Shown: positions 33,052 to 42,186, counted from the first letter of the stretch. The stretch: 64,000 nt of DNA from S5-327 sp965116015 (GCA_965116015.1 OZ220477.1:2170001-2234000), one strand, 5' to 3'. The notes: generated by a model not told the origin, from the sequence alone. Numbers and translations are program-made.

Positions 33052-33109
33052 AGTATAATCGCGGGGCTTTGGGTTGCGCTTGACAGCGTCAAGCTCTCAT
33101 TCGTAGGCT
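33052..33109. promoter_or_regulatory. Divergent promoter region with a palindrome over the Mrp -35 box
   Basis: On the + strand TTGACA (33080-33085) and TAGGCT (33104-33109) are 18 bases apart and face the Mrp operon. The -35 box lies in a palindrome GCTTGAC-AGC-GTCAAGC (33078-33094), a plausible operator. On the minus strand TATACT (33057-33052) faces the hypothetical gene. Confidence 0.55.
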
Positions 33110-33169
33110 TGTGTTGTTGTCGCGCGAGACGATGGAGCTGGCGCAACTCCCCGGGGGCGGACACCTGTA

Positions 33170-33793
33170 ATGAGCACCGAGCCTCACTTGTCGCCTCACT
33201 CGTCTCGAACTCGCCCGTCCGTGTCGCGGCGTCTCTTGCAGTGGACTCTCCAAACGGGTTTGCACTTCGCCCTTTGGATTGTTCTGTCGGGGCACACCGA
33301 GGCGGAGTTCCTTGCTCTGGGGGCAGTGGTGGCGGTGGGGGCGACGTTTATCGCGAACTGGCTGTTTCACGGGATCGACGATCCTGTGTATGCGGGGCCT
33401 CGGCGCGGGCTGAGCTGGTTCGCAGGGGTTGGGCTTCGGTTCGTTCTTTACATTCCATGGCTGGCGTGGGAGGTGGTTCTCTCGGGGCTGCATGTGAGCT
33501 ATCTGGCGTTGCATCCGAAGATGCCGATTGACCCTTCGCTGGTGGAGTTCGAGACGTCGCTGGAGTCGGAGAGGGCGCAGGTTCTGCTGGCGCAGTCGAT
33601 CACGCTCACGCCGGGGACGGTTACGGTTGACGCGTCGAATGGCCGGTTTGTTGTGCACTGTCTTTCGGAGAAGAGCCGCGAGGGGATCGAGGATGGGAGG
33701 ATTCAGCGCAAGGTGGGGAGCGTTTTCGATGAGCCTGCGGCGGCGCGCGCGGCGCTCAGGGAGGTTGCTTCGCTGGAGCAGGAGCTGCGGTGA
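33170..33793 (+). CDS. mrpE: Mrp antiporter subunit MrpE (MnhE)
   Basis: A 207-residue membrane subunit of the Mrp Na+/H+ antiporter, a complex I-related ion exchanger. Three N-terminal helices (ALWIVLSGHTEAEFLALGAVV; FVLYIPWLAWEVVLSG) precede a soluble C-terminal domain with the family motif LLAQSITLTPGTVTVD and FVVHCL. First gene of a ten-gene operon whose cistrons mostly overlap. A Ser/Arg-rich lead of about 22 residues precedes the first helix. Confidence 0.92.
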   Translation: MSTEPHLSPHSSRTRPSVSRRLLQWTLQTGLHFALWIVLSGHTEAEFLALGAVVAVGATFIANWLFHGIDDPVYAGPRRGLSWFAGVGLRFVLYIPWLAWEVVLSGLHVSYLALHPKMPIDPSLVEFETSLESERAQVLLAQSITLTPGTVTVDASNGRFVVHCLSEKSREGIEDGRIQRKVGSVFDEPAAARAALREVASLEQELR

Positions 33794-34077
33794 TTGATTT
33801 GTTCGGGGCGGCGATTGTGGCGGTTGCGTTGATTACGTGCGCGGCGCTCTATCGCGTTATCGTGGGGCGGTCGGTGTATGATCGACTGCTGGCGGCGGGG
33901 GTGGCGGGGACGAACGCGATCGTGATTCTGGCGCTCGGGGGGTTCGTGTTCGAGCGTCCGGATATGTTCGTTGATCTTGCGCTGAGCTATGCGCTGCTGA
34001 ACCTCATTGCTACGGTTGCGGTGGGGAAGTATCTGGAGAGCAGGGGGAGGCAGCCGGAGGAGGAGGAAGAGGGGTGA
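33790..34077 (+). CDS. mrpF: Mrp antiporter subunit MrpF
   Basis: A 95-residue protein with three membrane helices, typical of MrpF (IVGRSVYDRLLAAGVAGTNA; ALSYALLNLIATVAVGKYLE). It starts with GTG inside the mrpE stop (4-base overlap) and ends in an acidic tail. Confidence 0.92.
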   Translation: MIDLFGAAIVAVALITCAALYRVIVGRSVYDRLLAAGVAGTNAIVILALGGFVFERPDMFVDLALSYALLNLIATVAVGKYLESRGRQPEEEEEG

Positions 34078-34475
34078 GCGTCGCGGGGGTTGTGGGGACG
34101 GCGCTGGTGGGCGCGGGAATCGTTTTTATAGCGATTACGGCGCTGGGGTTAGCGCGTTTTCCGGACTTTTTTTCGCGCGCGCATGTGGCGTCGAAAGCGG
34201 AGACGCTGGGTGTTGCGCTGGTTCTTGTTGGGCTGATTGCGCACGAGGGGGCGACGCTGGCGAGCGCGAAGCTGGGGCTGATTATAGTGTTCATCGCGAT
34301 GACTAGTCCGGTAGGGGCTCACGCGCTTACGCGAGCGGCGGTGCGATCGGGGGTTCTGCCGTGGCGGAGGCCGACGGGGGATTCTGCGGGCTCTTCCGCG
34401 GGAGGGGCGGGGGTTCTCCGCGCGCATTCGTTGGAGGGCGGGAAAGCGCCGGATGGGGCGGGGGAGGGGGCATGA
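34074..34475 (+). CDS. mrpG: Mrp antiporter subunit MrpG
   Basis: A 133-residue subunit with three helices and the MrpG signature LGLARFPDFFSRAHVASKAE (about residues 24-43), then MTSPVGAHALTRAA. The C-terminal about 40 residues are a low-complexity tail longer than usual. GTG start, 4-base overlap with mrpF. Confidence 0.92.
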   Translation: MSVAGVVGTALVGAGIVFIAITALGLARFPDFFSRAHVASKAETLGVALVLVGLIAHEGATLASAKLGLIIVFIAMTSPVGAHALTRAAVRSGVLPWRRPTGDSAGSSAGGAGVLRAHSLEGGKAPDGAGEGA

Positions 34476-34717
34476 TCTGGTGGGTTGAGTTTTTCCTGTT
34501 CGGGCTGCTAGTGGTTACGGCGGTTGTGGCGCTGAGCGTTCGGGATCTGCTGGCTGTTGTGGCGGCGCTGACGATATACAGTTTCTTTACGGCGCTGGTG
34601 TTTGCGCTTATGGGGGCAGTTGATGTGGCGCTGACAGAGGCGGCGCTCGGCGCCGGGGTGACCGGGGTTCTCTTCGTAGGGGCGATCAGGCTTATGGGGA
34701 GGAGGTCGGTGGATTGA
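34472..34717 (+). CDS. DUF4040/MbhD-type subunit of the Mrp-like complex
   Basis: An 81-residue three-helix protein (ALSVRDLLAVVAALTIYSFF; DVALTEAALGAGVTGVLFVG). This is the MbhD segment that in canonical MrpA is fused to the C-terminus of the large subunit; here it is a separate gene. ATG start overlaps the mrpG stop. Confidence 0.85.
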   Translation: MIWWVEFFLFGLLVVTAVVALSVRDLLAVVAALTIYSFFTALVFALMGAVDVALTEAALGAGVTGVLFVGAIRLMGRRSVD

Positions 34718-35049
34718 GAGCGCGACTGAGGGTACGCCCGGGAATGTGGCTGATGTTTGCGCTGCTGGCGGGGATGTTCGCGCTGCTGGCGTGGGCGACG
34801 GCGGATCTGCCGGATCGGGGGGATCCGCAGGCTCCGGCGAACGCGCATCTTTCGCCGGAGTTCATTGAGCTTACGGAGACGGATATCGTTATTCCGAATG
34901 TTGTGTCGGCGATACTGGCGGACTTCCGCAGCTATGACACGCTGGGGGAGACGTTCGTGATTTTCACGGCGGTTCTGGCTGTGGTGGCGGCGCTGCAGGG
35001 GACGAGGCGGGAGAACGGGAAGGGGGACGGGAGCGAGGGGGAGGGGTGA
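34714..35049 (+). CDS. MbhE-type subunit of the Mrp-like complex
   Basis: A 111-residue protein with two helices flanking an extracellular segment whose end, NVVSAILADFRSYDTLGETFVIF, is the MbhE (MrpA C-terminal/MrpB N-terminal) hallmark. Starts with TTG overlapping the previous stop by 4 bases. With the MbhD-like gene it replaces the C-terminal extension of MrpA. Confidence 0.85.
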   Translation: MRARLRVRPGMWLMFALLAGMFALLAWATADLPDRGDPQAPANAHLSPEFIELTETDIVIPNVVSAILADFRSYDTLGETFVIFTAVLAVVAALQGTRRENGKGDGSEGEG

Positions 35050-35546
35050 CGGATCAGACGGACAGCGTGATTCTGCATCTGATGGTGCGGGGGTTTATCG
35101 TTCCGCTCATCGTGGTGTTCGGGGTGTACGTGCTGGCGCACGGGGAGGTGAGTCCCGGCGGCGGTTTCCAGGCGGGGGCGATCGTCGCGGCGGCGATCAT
35201 TCTGGCGCGGCTGACCCACGGGAGCGCGCACGGAGACCGGCGGTTGCCGACCGGAGCTCTGGTGTGGATGGCGTGCATCGGGCTTGGGATTTATATGCTT
35301 GCGGGACTTTTGCCGGCGGCGCTTGGGGCGAATTTCCTGGACTACGGAGTTCTTCCGGTGGAGTGGTTCAACAGTTTCGCCGAGGAGGATCGGACGAACC
35401 GGGCGATGGGGATCTTCATTATCGAGCTGGGGGTGTTTATCGGGGTGGCTAGCGGGCTTGTGGTTATCTTCGATTATCTCGCCAAGGCGCCGGAGGCGGC
35501 CTCGCCAGACGACGAGGGCTCGACGGGGGGGTCTCGCGGTGATTGA
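35046..35546 (+). CDS. mrpB: Mrp antiporter subunit MrpB (MnhB domain)
   Basis: A 166-residue four-helix subunit with the MnhB motif HGEVSPGGGFQAGAIVAAA (about residues 34-52). GTG start with a 4-base overlap. The C-terminal tail is acidic and Gly-rich. Confidence 0.92.
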   Translation: MTDQTDSVILHLMVRGFIVPLIVVFGVYVLAHGEVSPGGGFQAGAIVAAAIILARLTHGSAHGDRRLPTGALVWMACIGLGIYMLAGLLPAALGANFLDYGVLPVEWFNSFAEEDRTNRAMGIFIIELGVFIGVASGLVVIFDYLAKAPEAASPDDEGSTGGSRGD

Positions 35547-35919
35547 GGAGGTTGCGGCGCGCTTTCCGTACTGGGCTGTCGCGGCGCTGCTGGCGATCGG
35601 CCTCTACGGGATGATCGGCAAGCGGAGCCTGGTGAAGAAGGTTGTGGGGCTGAATATCTTTCAGTCGGCGATTATTCTGTTCTTCATTGCGGGGGCGCTG
35701 CGGGAGGGGGGGAGCGTGCCGATTCTCTACGGGGTTCATGGGGCTGCGGAGCACGCGAACCCGGAGGATTTTGTTAATCCGCTTCCGCATGTGCTTATGC
35801 TGACAGCGATTGTTGTGGGGGCGGCTATTACCGGGGTGGCGCTGGCGTTTCTTGTGCGGATCCACCGCGAGTTCGGGACGCTCGACGAGGCGGAGCTGCT
35901 CGAAGAGGCGCGCAAGTAA
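35539..35919 (+). CDS. mrpC: Mrp antiporter subunit MrpC (NuoK-like)
   Basis: A 126-residue, three-helix protein related to complex I subunit NuoK; the segment VVGLNIFQSAIILFFIAG and PLPHVLMLTAIVVGAAITGVALA are typical. GTG start at 35539, overlapping mrpB by 8 bases. The conserved Glu/Asp in the second helix region of NuoK is not obvious here. Confidence 0.9.
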   Translation: MIEEVAARFPYWAVAALLAIGLYGMIGKRSLVKKVVGLNIFQSAIILFFIAGALREGGSVPILYGVHGAAEHANPEDFVNPLPHVLMLTAIVVGAAITGVALAFLVRIHREFGTLDEAELLEEARK

Positions 35920-35921
35920 TC

Positions 35922-37472
35922 GTGGATCAGCTGCCCGCGGCCGTTCCGGTTACGCTGCTGACCTTCTCGCTGATCGCGCCTGTCGCCGGCTGGCTGCGGG
36001 GCTCGCTGGCGTATCCCGTCGCGCTGACGGGGACGGCGATAGCGACGCTCGCCGCGGCGCTTCTGATGGGGCGCGTACTCGGGGATGGGGTTCAGCGGTA
36101 TGACTTGGGGGGGTGGGCTCCGCCTGTGGGGATTGAGTACGTTGTCGACGAGGTTGCGGCGTATGTGGCGCTCGTTGTTGTGAGCGTTTCGCTGCTGGCG
36201 CTGATCGCGACGCGGCGGTGGGCTGTTCGAGAGGCGGGGGACCGGCAGGGGGCGTTCTACGGGCTGGCGCTGCTGTTGCTTGCGGGTCTTACGGGGATGG
36301 CGGTTACCGGCGACCTGTTCAACCTGTTCGTTTTCCTTGAGATTTCGTCGCTTGCGGCGTACGCGCTGGTGTTCATTGGGGGGCGCAGGTCGATGCTGGC
36401 GGGGGTTCGGTACTTGATGATGGGGACGATAGGGGGGGCGCTCTATCTTTTGGGGGTTGGTTTTCTCTACTTTGCGACGGGGACGCTGAATATGGAGGAG
36501 GCGCAGGAGCTGATTCCGGGGTCGGAGTCGACGCGGGCGGTTCAGGCGGGGGCGGCATTCATCTTCGCGGGTCTCGGGCTGAAGATGGCGCTCGTCCCGA
36601 TGCACACGTGGCTTCCGGACGCGTATCAGTATGCGCCGTCGTCGGTGAATTCGCTCATTGCGCCTGTGATGTCGAAAGTGGCGGCGTACGCGATGCTGCG
36701 GATGTTTCTGAGCGTTTTCCCGGACGGGTATCTTACGTCGGTTGTTCCTGTGGCGGACGCGCTTGTGGCGCTGGGTCTCATCGGGATCGTGTTCGGCTCG
36801 GTTGCGGCGGCGTCGCAGCGGGACATCCGTCGGATGCTGGCGTACAGCAGCATCTCGCAGCTGGCGATGATTGCGGTGGGGATAGGGCTAGCTTCGCCGC
36901 TGGCGTTTGCGGCTGCGCTGCTGCATGTGGCGAATCATGCGACGATGAAGGCGACGCTGTTTCTGGCGGCTGCGTCGGTTCGTTTGCAGACGGGGTTGCA
37001 GCAGGCGCAGAGCCTGACTGGGATCGGGCGGCGGATGCCGATAACGATGGCGGCGTTCACGGTGGGGGCTATCTCGATGGTGGGGATTCCGCCGACGGCG
37101 GGGTTCTTCAGCAAGTGGTATCTGGCGGAGGCGGGAGTGGCTCAGGGCGAGTGGCTGGTTGTTGCGGTTGTGCTGTTTAGCAGTTTGCTGACTGCGGTGT
37201 ATCTGTTCAGGATTCTGGAGCGCGCCTATCTGCGTCCGGCGGTTGCGGAGGGTCACGGGGGCGGCGATGGGGGCGACGGCGAACCGGATGGCGAATCGTC
37301 CGGGGGGGCGCTCGGGAGCGGCGGGTTGGGGGTTCGGGCGGAGGCGAGGAGCACTACTGAATCGCCAGCCGACGTGTGGGCGCCGCTTGCGGCGCTTGCT
37401 CTGGCGACGATTCTGCTGGGGATTCTGAATGTGGCGATCGTTCAGCACGTGCTGGAGCCGGGGGTTTCGTGA
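35922..37472 (+). CDS. Mrp antiporter subunit MrpD-like (NuoN/L/M family), first of three
   Basis: A 516-residue, about 14-helix antiporter-like subunit. Proton-channel landmarks include FLEISSLAAYALV (Glu of helix 5), the Lys in GLGLKMALVPMHTWLPDAY (helix 7) and the Lys of a later helix (NHATMKATLFL). A hydrophilic Gly/Asp-rich loop at about 440-475 is unusual. GTG start two bases after mrpC. Confidence 0.9.
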   Translation: MDQLPAAVPVTLLTFSLIAPVAGWLRGSLAYPVALTGTAIATLAAALLMGRVLGDGVQRYDLGGWAPPVGIEYVVDEVAAYVALVVVSVSLLALIATRRWAVREAGDRQGAFYGLALLLLAGLTGMAVTGDLFNLFVFLEISSLAAYALVFIGGRRSMLAGVRYLMMGTIGGALYLLGVGFLYFATGTLNMEEAQELIPGSESTRAVQAGAAFIFAGLGLKMALVPMHTWLPDAYQYAPSSVNSLIAPVMSKVAAYAMLRMFLSVFPDGYLTSVVPVADALVALGLIGIVFGSVAAASQRDIRRMLAYSSISQLAMIAVGIGLASPLAFAAALLHVANHATMKATLFLAAASVRLQTGLQQAQSLTGIGRRMPITMAAFTVGAISMVGIPPTAGFFSKWYLAEAGVAQGEWLVVAVVLFSSLLTAVYLFRILERAYLRPAVAEGHGGGDGGDGEPDGESSGGALGSGGLGVRAEARSTTESPADVWAPLAALALATILLGILNVAIVQHVLEPGVS

Positions 37473-38992
37473 CGGAATCGTTCGCATCGCCTCTTCCGTT
37501 GGTCGCCGTGCTGATTCCGGCGGCGGCGGCGGCGCTTGTCGCGCTGACGACGGCGCGGAGGCCGAACTTGCGCGACAGCTGGTCGACGGTCGCGGGGTTG
37601 GCGCTGCTGGCGGTTATGTATCTGATGGCGGAGGAGACGCGGGATGGGCGCGCTGCGCGCTCTTCGCTGATTGAGATTGCGCCGGGGATCGAGATTGCGC
37701 TGCGGGCTGATCCGGCGGGGATGTTGTTCGGTGGGCTGATTGCGGCGCTGTGGCTGGCGGCGGGCGTTTACGCGGTGGGGTATATGCGGGGCGGGGGCGA
37801 GCATAAGCAGACGCGTTTCTTCGCGGCGTTCGCGCTGAGCATTGGCTCGGCGGTGGGGGTGGCGCTTGCGGAGAATCTGTTGACGTTCGTGCTGTTCTAC
37901 GAGCTGCTGTCGCTGTTCACGTATCCGCTGGTTACGCACCGGGAGACTGAGGAGGCAATCGTCGCGGGGCGCAAGTATCTGACGTACACTCTTTCGGGGG
38001 GCGTGCTGATGATCGGCGCGGCTGTGTGGGTGCACGCGCTGGGGATAGACGGCTCGTTCGCGGCGGGGGGATTTCTGGGGGATGCGGGATTGGGGAGGGG
38101 GACGCAGTGGGGGCTGTTCGCGCTGCTTGTTGCGGGAGTGGGGGTGAAGGCGGCGGTGATGCCGCTGCACAGCTGGCTGCCGAGCGCGATGGTCGCTCCC
38201 ACTCCGGTGTCGGCGCTGCTGCATGCAGTGGCGGTGGTGAAGGCCGGGGTTTTCGGGGTTGTGCGCGTGCTGGTGTTCGTGTTCGGGGCGGATCTGCTTG
38301 GGGATATGGGAGCGGGGCTGCTTATAGCCATGCTCGCGGCGGGGACGATGCTCATCGGGTCGACGCTGGCGTTGCGGCACGACAATCTGAAGCGGCGGCT
38401 GGCGTACTCGACGATCAGCCATCTCTCGTACATCGTGCTTGGGGTGGCGTTGCTGGGGCCTGTGGCGCTTGTGGGGGCTATGCTGCACATCGTTGGGCAC
38501 GGGGCGACCAAGATCACGCTTTTCTTTGCGGCCGGGGCGATTCACGTTCGGGCGCACAAGGACAATGTGAGCGAGCTCGACGGGATAGGGCGTCAGATGC
38601 CGATTACGATGGGGGCGTTCACGCTGGCGTCGCTCTCGATGGCGGGCATTCCGCCGTTCGTGCTGTTCGCGAGCAAGTACTATCTTGGGTGGGGCGCCGC
38701 GGAGGCGGGTCAGGAGGCGTTCCTCATCGTGTATATGGCGAGCGGGGCGCTGAGCGCGGCGTATCTTTTTCCTATAGTTGTGAGGGCGTTCTTGCGGAGT
38801 TCGCCGGATCATTCGCGGTACGGGGAGGCGGACGCGCGGATGGCGGCGCCTCTGGCGGTTACAGGGGCGCTTGCGTTGATCTGGGGGGTTGTTCCGAACG
38901 CGCCGCTGCTTTTCTTCGATCTTGCCGCGATGGTCGCGAGCGCGTCGTTCGGAGGTTGGGAGCACGCTCCGCTTGCTGGAGGGGGGTCATGA
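37469..38992 (+). CDS. Antiporter-like subunit (NuoL/M family), second of three
   Basis: A 507-residue membrane protein with about 14 helices. Key residues: FVLFYELLSLFTYPLV (Glu), GVGVKAAVMPLHSWLPSAMVAPTP-like helix 7 Lys, and HGATKITLFFAAGAIHV (Lys). GTG start overlapping the previous stop. Paralogous to its two neighbours and probably a separate ion channel of the same complex. Confidence 0.9.
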   Translation: MTESFASPLPLVAVLIPAAAAALVALTTARRPNLRDSWSTVAGLALLAVMYLMAEETRDGRAARSSLIEIAPGIEIALRADPAGMLFGGLIAALWLAAGVYAVGYMRGGGEHKQTRFFAAFALSIGSAVGVALAENLLTFVLFYELLSLFTYPLVTHRETEEAIVAGRKYLTYTLSGGVLMIGAAVWVHALGIDGSFAAGGFLGDAGLGRGTQWGLFALLVAGVGVKAAVMPLHSWLPSAMVAPTPVSALLHAVAVVKAGVFGVVRVLVFVFGADLLGDMGAGLLIAMLAAGTMLIGSTLALRHDNLKRRLAYSTISHLSYIVLGVALLGPVALVGAMLHIVGHGATKITLFFAAGAIHVRAHKDNVSELDGIGRQMPITMGAFTLASLSMAGIPPFVLFASKYYLGWGAAEAGQEAFLIVYMASGALSAAYLFPIVVRAFLRSSPDHSRYGEADARMAAPLAVTGALALIWGVVPNAPLLFFDLAAMVASASFGGWEHAPLAGGGS

Positions 38993-39267
38993 CGATTGAC
39001 CGTCCTGTTGTTATCGCCACTGTGGCGGGTCTTGCGCTGGCGGCGGTTCTGGAGTTTGTCTTTGTGGGGAGTCCGAGCCGCTACTTCGCCGGCAGCGATC
39101 TGCCGCTGTTCTGGGCGGGGTTCGGGCTTGTTGGGTGCGCCGGCATCGTTGTTGTTTCGAAGTGGGCGGGGCATACGTTCCTGATGAGGCACGACGATCC
39201 TTACACGGGCGAGCATGTGGAGGCGGAGCCGGAGACGGGGGCGGAGGAGAGCGGCGGCGATGAGTAG
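38989..39267 (+). CDS. Small membrane protein in the Mrp operon
   Basis: A 92-residue protein with two helices (VVIATVAGLALAAVLEFVFV; LFWAGFGLVGCAGIVVVS) and an acidic tail. I do not recognise a named family; position between two antiporter subunits and 4-base overlap show it belongs to the complex or its assembly. Confidence 0.75.
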   Translation: MTIDRPVVIATVAGLALAAVLEFVFVGSPSRYFAGSDLPLFWAGFGLVGCAGIVVVSKWAGHTFLMRHDDPYTGEHVEAEPETGAEESGGDE

Positions 39268-40996
39268 CCTGCCTCCGGTTGTGATTATGGCTGCGGCGGC
39301 AGCGCTGGCCGCGCTCATTCCTGCGGCTGTGGTTCGGAAGGCGCTCGTGGTTGGGGCTCCGCTGCTGACGCTGGCGCATCTGGCGTGGGGGATCGACGAC
39401 GGGGATTCGCTGCGCGTCGCGTGGTTGTCGCTCGAGCTCGAGCCGCTGCGCGCCGACGGTCTGAGCATCGTATTCGGGTATGTGTTCGCCATCGCCGCGG
39501 CGATCGGGGGGTTGTACGCGTGGGGCCTGAACGATCGCGGTCAACAGGCCGCGGTGCTTGGGTATGCGGGTTCGTCGCTTGGGGTTGTGTTCGCGGGCGA
39601 TCTCGTAACGCTCGTGACGATGTGGGAGCTGATGGCGCTTACGTCGGCGTATCTGATCTGGGCGGGGGGATTCCCCAAGTCTCACGGGGCTGCGATTCGC
39701 TATCTGTACGTTCACCTGGTTGGCGGGAGCGCGCTGCTTGCAGGCGTTCTGTGGCATATGGGCGGGGGGGGGTCGATCGAGTTTTCGCTGTTCGAGAGTT
39801 CGCCTGCGGGCTGGCTTGTGCTTGCGGGGTTCGCGGTGAACGCTGCGGTGGTTCCGCTTCATGCGTGGTTGTCGGACGCGTATCCGGAGGCGGGTGTGGC
39901 GGGGAGCGTGTTTCTGAGCGCGTTCACGACGAAGACGGCTGTTTATGCGCTGGCGCGGGGGTTCGCGGGCTGGGAGGTTCTCATTGCTCTCGGCGTGGTT
40001 ATGGCGCTCTACGGGGTGGTGTTCGCTGTTCTGGAGAACGATATCCGGCGCTTGCTTGCGTACCATATCATCAGTCAGGTGGGGTATATGGTGGCGGCTG
40101 TCGGGATCGGGACGGAGATGGCGATCAACGGGGCGGCCTCGCACGCTTTCGCGCATGTGCTTTACAAGGGGCTGCTTTTTATGGGAGCAGGGGCGGCGAT
40201 CTACGCGACCGGGCGGCGGACGCTGACGTCGCTTGGGGGTATCTCCGACCGCATGCGGTTGGTGGTTGCGCTCTATATGGTTGGGGCGTTCGCGATTTCG
40301 GCGTTTCCGCTGTTCAGCGGGTTCGTGTCGAAGTCGATGGTTACGTACGCGGCCAAGCAGGAGCATCTAGATCTTGTGGTGGCGCTCCTGTATCTGGCGT
40401 CGGTGGGGACGTTCTTGCATACGGGGCTGAAGCTGCCGTACTTCACGTGGTTCGGGCCGCGGCGGGACGATATTCGGGTGGGGCGTGTGCCTCGCAGCAT
40501 GATTGCGGCGATGTTCGCGGCGGCGGCGCTGTGCATCGGGATAGGCGTGTATCCGGATGCTCTGTATCGCTATCTGCCCTACGAGGTTCATTACGAGCCT
40601 TACACGGCTGATCATGTTGTGCAGACGCTTCAGATGCTGGGGTTCACGGCGATCGGGTTCTGGCTTCTGCGGAGCAGGCTTGGGGGGGAGGCGACGGCGA
40701 CTATCGACACCGACTGGTTTTACCGGAAGGCGCGCGCTCCGGCGCGGATTCTCGTTCAGGAGCCTCTGGAGGCTTTGTTTTCGTACTGCGAGCGGGCGGT
40801 TGGCGCGGCAACGCAGGCGGTTGTTGTGATGGCGACTGCGCCGTCGCGGGGGTTCGCGCGGCTCCTTACGCTCATTGCTTACGGACGGCGGCACGGCCCG
40901 GAGGCCGCGCTTGCTCTGCTGGGTCGCCCGCCGCTTGGGTTCGCGCTGGGAGGGGTGCTTCTCACTGCGGCGGTTGTGCTGCTCCTCGGGCGCTGA
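39260..40996 (+). CDS. Antiporter-like subunit (NuoL family), third of three
   Basis: A 578-residue NuoL/MrpA-type protein, the longest of the three. Helix landmarks: TMWELMALTSAYLIW (Glu), FAVNAAVVPLHAWLSDAYPEA, TTKTAVYALARG and HVLYKGLLFMGAG (Lys). The C-terminal hydrophilic-helix region (residues 440-578) includes an amphipathic stretch and a last helix, recalling the NuoL lateral arm. In helix 7 the usual Lys (GxxxKxAxxPxHxWLP) reads Asn (VNAAVVPLHAWL). Final gene of the Mrp operon. Confidence 0.9.
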   Translation: MSSLPPVVIMAAAAALAALIPAAVVRKALVVGAPLLTLAHLAWGIDDGDSLRVAWLSLELEPLRADGLSIVFGYVFAIAAAIGGLYAWGLNDRGQQAAVLGYAGSSLGVVFAGDLVTLVTMWELMALTSAYLIWAGGFPKSHGAAIRYLYVHLVGGSALLAGVLWHMGGGGSIEFSLFESSPAGWLVLAGFAVNAAVVPLHAWLSDAYPEAGVAGSVFLSAFTTKTAVYALARGFAGWEVLIALGVVMALYGVVFAVLENDIRRLLAYHIISQVGYMVAAVGIGTEMAINGAASHAFAHVLYKGLLFMGAGAAIYATGRRTLTSLGGISDRMRLVVALYMVGAFAISAFPLFSGFVSKSMVTYAAKQEHLDLVVALLYLASVGTFLHTGLKLPYFTWFGPRRDDIRVGRVPRSMIAAMFAAAALCIGIGVYPDALYRYLPYEVHYEPYTADHVVQTLQMLGFTAIGFWLLRSRLGGEATATIDTDWFYRKARAPARILVQEPLEALFSYCERAVGAATQAVVVMATAPSRGFARLLTLIAYGRRHGPEAALALLGRPPLGFALGGVLLTAAVVLLLGR

Positions 40997-41153
40997 ATCG
41001 GGCGTCGCAGGGCGGCTGGCGGGGGCTCGGGCGCCCGCATCGTTGCTCTTTCGCAGCTCTCGTATGGGAGGCAGCGGGAGTCGAGAGGGCGGCAGCGCGA
41101 CTGGGTCTGCTACACTGCGCTTCTACGGCTCTACGGCGCAGGAGGTTGTCCGC

Positions 41154-42176
41154 GTGGGAGTCCCCGTTTCGCAGGCATGGACGGTGGCGTCGTATGTGCT
41201 GAGGCAGCGTCTTTTGCGGCGCGAGCGGTATCCGCTTGTGCTGATGCTGGAGCCGCTGCTGCGCTGCAATCTCGCGTGCGCGGGGTGCGGGAAGATTCAG
41301 TATCCGCCGCACGTTCTCAAGCGCGCGCTCAGTGTGGAGCAGTGCCTCGCCGCCGCCGACGAGTGCGGGGCTCCGGTTGTGAGCATACCGGGAGGGGAGC
41401 CGCTTCTCTATCCGCATATCGGGGAGCTTGCGGGGGAGCTCACGCGGCGCAAGAAGTATGTGTATCTGTGCACCAACGGGCTGCTGCTGAAGGAGCGCTT
41501 GCAGGAGGGGACGTTCGCGCCCTCGAAGCGGCTTACGTTCAGCGTTCATATGGACGGTCTGCGCGAGGAGCATGACGCGTCGGTCTGCCGGGAGGGGGTG
41601 TACGACATCGCGGTTGAGGCTATCCGCGAGGCGGTGTCGCGCGGCTTCCGGGTGACGACGAACACGACGCTCTTCAACACGTCGGATCCTCTGCGGGTTA
41701 GGGACTTCTTCGATGCGATGATGGATCTTGGGGTTGAGGGGATGATGGTGTCTCCGGGGTTCGTGTACGAGCATGCGCCTGACCAGGAGTCGTTCCTGGA
41801 GCGCGAGAAGACGCGGGAGCTTTTCTCGCAGGCTCTGACGGGTCGTAAGAGGAGATGGAGGTTCAATCAGTCGCCGCTGTTCTTGCAGTTTCTGATGGGT
41901 AAGCGCGATTTCGAGTGCACGCCTTGGGGCAATCCGCTTTTCACTATCTTTGGATGGCAACGCCCGTGCTATCTGCTGCAGGACGGGTACGCGCGCACGT
42001 TCCGGGAGCTTATGGACGACACTGATTGGGACGGGTACGGGAGGGCAAGCGGCAATCCCGCGTGTCAGGATTGCATGGTGCATTCCGGCTACGAGCCGTC
42101 CGCTGTTCATGCGACGTTCGCCAGCTGGCGGGGTTTGAGAGACGCGGCGGCGGCTACGCTCACCGGCAAGCTGTAA
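41154..42176 (+). CDS. hpnH: Hopanoid biosynthesis radical SAM protein HpnH
   Basis: A 340-residue radical SAM enzyme that joins adenosine to diploptene, making adenosylhopane, the first step of hopanoid side-chain building. The [4Fe-4S]-SAM motif is CNLACAGC (about residues 40-47; CxxxCxxC), then SIPGGEPLLYPHIGELAG and NTTLFNTSDP. GTG start at 41154 is fixed by AGGAGG 8 bases upstream and gives the family's usual length. First gene of the hopanoid cluster. Confidence 0.94.
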   Translation: MGVPVSQAWTVASYVLRQRLLRRERYPLVLMLEPLLRCNLACAGCGKIQYPPHVLKRALSVEQCLAAADECGAPVVSIPGGEPLLYPHIGELAGELTRRKKYVYLCTNGLLLKERLQEGTFAPSKRLTFSVHMDGLREEHDASVCREGVYDIAVEAIREAVSRGFRVTTNTTLFNTSDPLRVRDFFDAMMDLGVEGMMVSPGFVYEHAPDQESFLEREKTRELFSQALTGRKRRWRFNQSPLFLQFLMGKRDFECTPWGNPLFTIFGWQRPCYLLQDGYARTFRELMDDTDWDGYGRASGNPACQDCMVHSGYEPSAVHATFASWRGLRDAAAATLTGKL

Positions 42177-42186
42177 GCTGTAGGAC

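Noticed and set aside
34361..34471. Upstream extension of the MbhD-like gene inside mrpG
   Set aside because: The ATG at 34472 overlaps the mrpG stop as in all neighbouring junctions; the extension is the Gly-rich shadow of the MrpG tail.
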